A DNA stretch of 5,588 nt from Pseudomonadota bacterium (GTDB taxonomy: Bacteria; Pseudomonadota; Alphaproteobacteria; Rhizobiales; Devosiaceae), in contig JAEYXQ010000092.1 in NCBI GenBank assembly GCA_023431205.1, positions 1 to 5,588 on the forward strand. Direction: 5' to 3'. Below, in pieces: positions 5,468 through 5,588 of the stretch (positions are counted from its first letter, which is position 1; every line of letters starts with the position of its first letter). A program made the position numbers and the translations under genes. Under the pieces are notes generated by a model that saw only the letters and a list, made by a program, of their open reading frames with translations, had not been told where the DNA came from and did not search any database.

Positions 5468-5588
5468 GGCGTGGACTCATAAGTCTTTAGCCAGATTCGG
5501 GTTGAAGCGAGCAGTACGGCTGCGAGGAAGTTTCTGGCCAGCTTGTCGAAGCGCGTTGCGACGCGGCGGAAGTGCTTGAGTTTGCAGA
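5464..5588 (-). CDS. IS5-family transposase, C-terminal 40 residues (cut by window edge)
   Basis: Reading the minus strand from 5586 down gives CKLKHFRRVATRFDKLARNF, then LAAVLLASTRIWLKTYESTP and a stop (TAG, complement of 5464-5466). This tail, with the LKHFRR-ATR-DKLARNFLAAVLLA signature, is typical of the DDE transposases of the IS5 family and lies just after the final catalytic glutamate, which is outside the window. The frame is open up to the window edge with no lesion in the visible part. The stop codon lies at or beyond the IS end and is completed by host DNA, so the gene depends on its insertion site for termination. The subgroup cannot be fixed from the tail. Confidence 0.9.
   Translation of the reverse strand, partial: CKLKHFRRVATRFDKLARNFLAAVLLASTRIWLKTYESTP
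5467..5588 (-). mobile_element. End of an IS5-family insertion sequence
   Basis: The element end appears to be GGGCGTGGACTCATAAG, starting at 5467 or 5468, directly after the hydrolase reading frame. The sequence before it is CTA or CTAG. That fits either a TA target duplication, as in the IS427 group, or the YTAR-type target of the IS5 group. This is the end nearest the 3' end of the transposase gene. The other terminal repeat and the second target copy are beyond the window, so the boundary base is uncertain by one. Confidence 0.82.

Noticed and set aside
1..5588. CRISPR array, phage or defence system
   Set aside because: No regularly spaced long repeats and no matching genes were seen. 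Apart from the IS end, all genes are ordinary chromosomal types.

Overview
The window is GC-rich chromosomal DNA, most likely from an alphaproteobacterium of the order Hyphomicrobiales (a Devosia-like genus is a guess). The 5S rRNA tail at the left edge is of the type seen in that order. The intergenic DNA carries two exact TTAA-N7-TTAA motifs, the binding pattern of the alphaproteobacterial cell-cycle regulator CtrA. The genus call is inference.

Layout, left to right. Positions 1-26 are the 3' tip of a 5S rRNA gene, followed by a strong intrinsic terminator (60-97) that closes an rRNA operon. Four plus-strand genes follow. The first (118-639) is a small standalone protein with a YkgJ-like cluster of eight cysteines. 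The second (784-2943) is a large exported MscS-family mechanosensitive channel. The third (3078-4292) is an exported MltB-type (GH103) lytic transglycosylase with a C-terminal peptidoglycan-binding domain. The fourth (4457-5467) is an exported alpha/beta hydrolase of the carboxylesterase type. The right edge (from about 5467) is the end of an IS5-family insertion sequence, whose transposase runs on the minus strand and leaves the window.

Three of the four genes encode envelope proteins: a turgor-release channel, a wall-cutting enzyme and an exported esterase. The gaps between them (134-164 bp) carry their own regulatory-looking sequence, so they look like neighbouring single transcription units rather than one tight operon. 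All eight TTAA tetramers that I find in the window lie in the two gaps before the transglycosylase and the hydrolase, which suggests CtrA control of both. Three GTTCAT repeats at helical-turn spacing lie upstream of the channel gene.

The most unusual detail is the junction of hydrolase and IS. The stop codons of the two converging genes share the same TA dinucleotide, which is probably the IS target site. No unknown multi-gene system was recognised. The window is mostly ordinary envelope genes with informative regulatory DNA and one informative IS junction.
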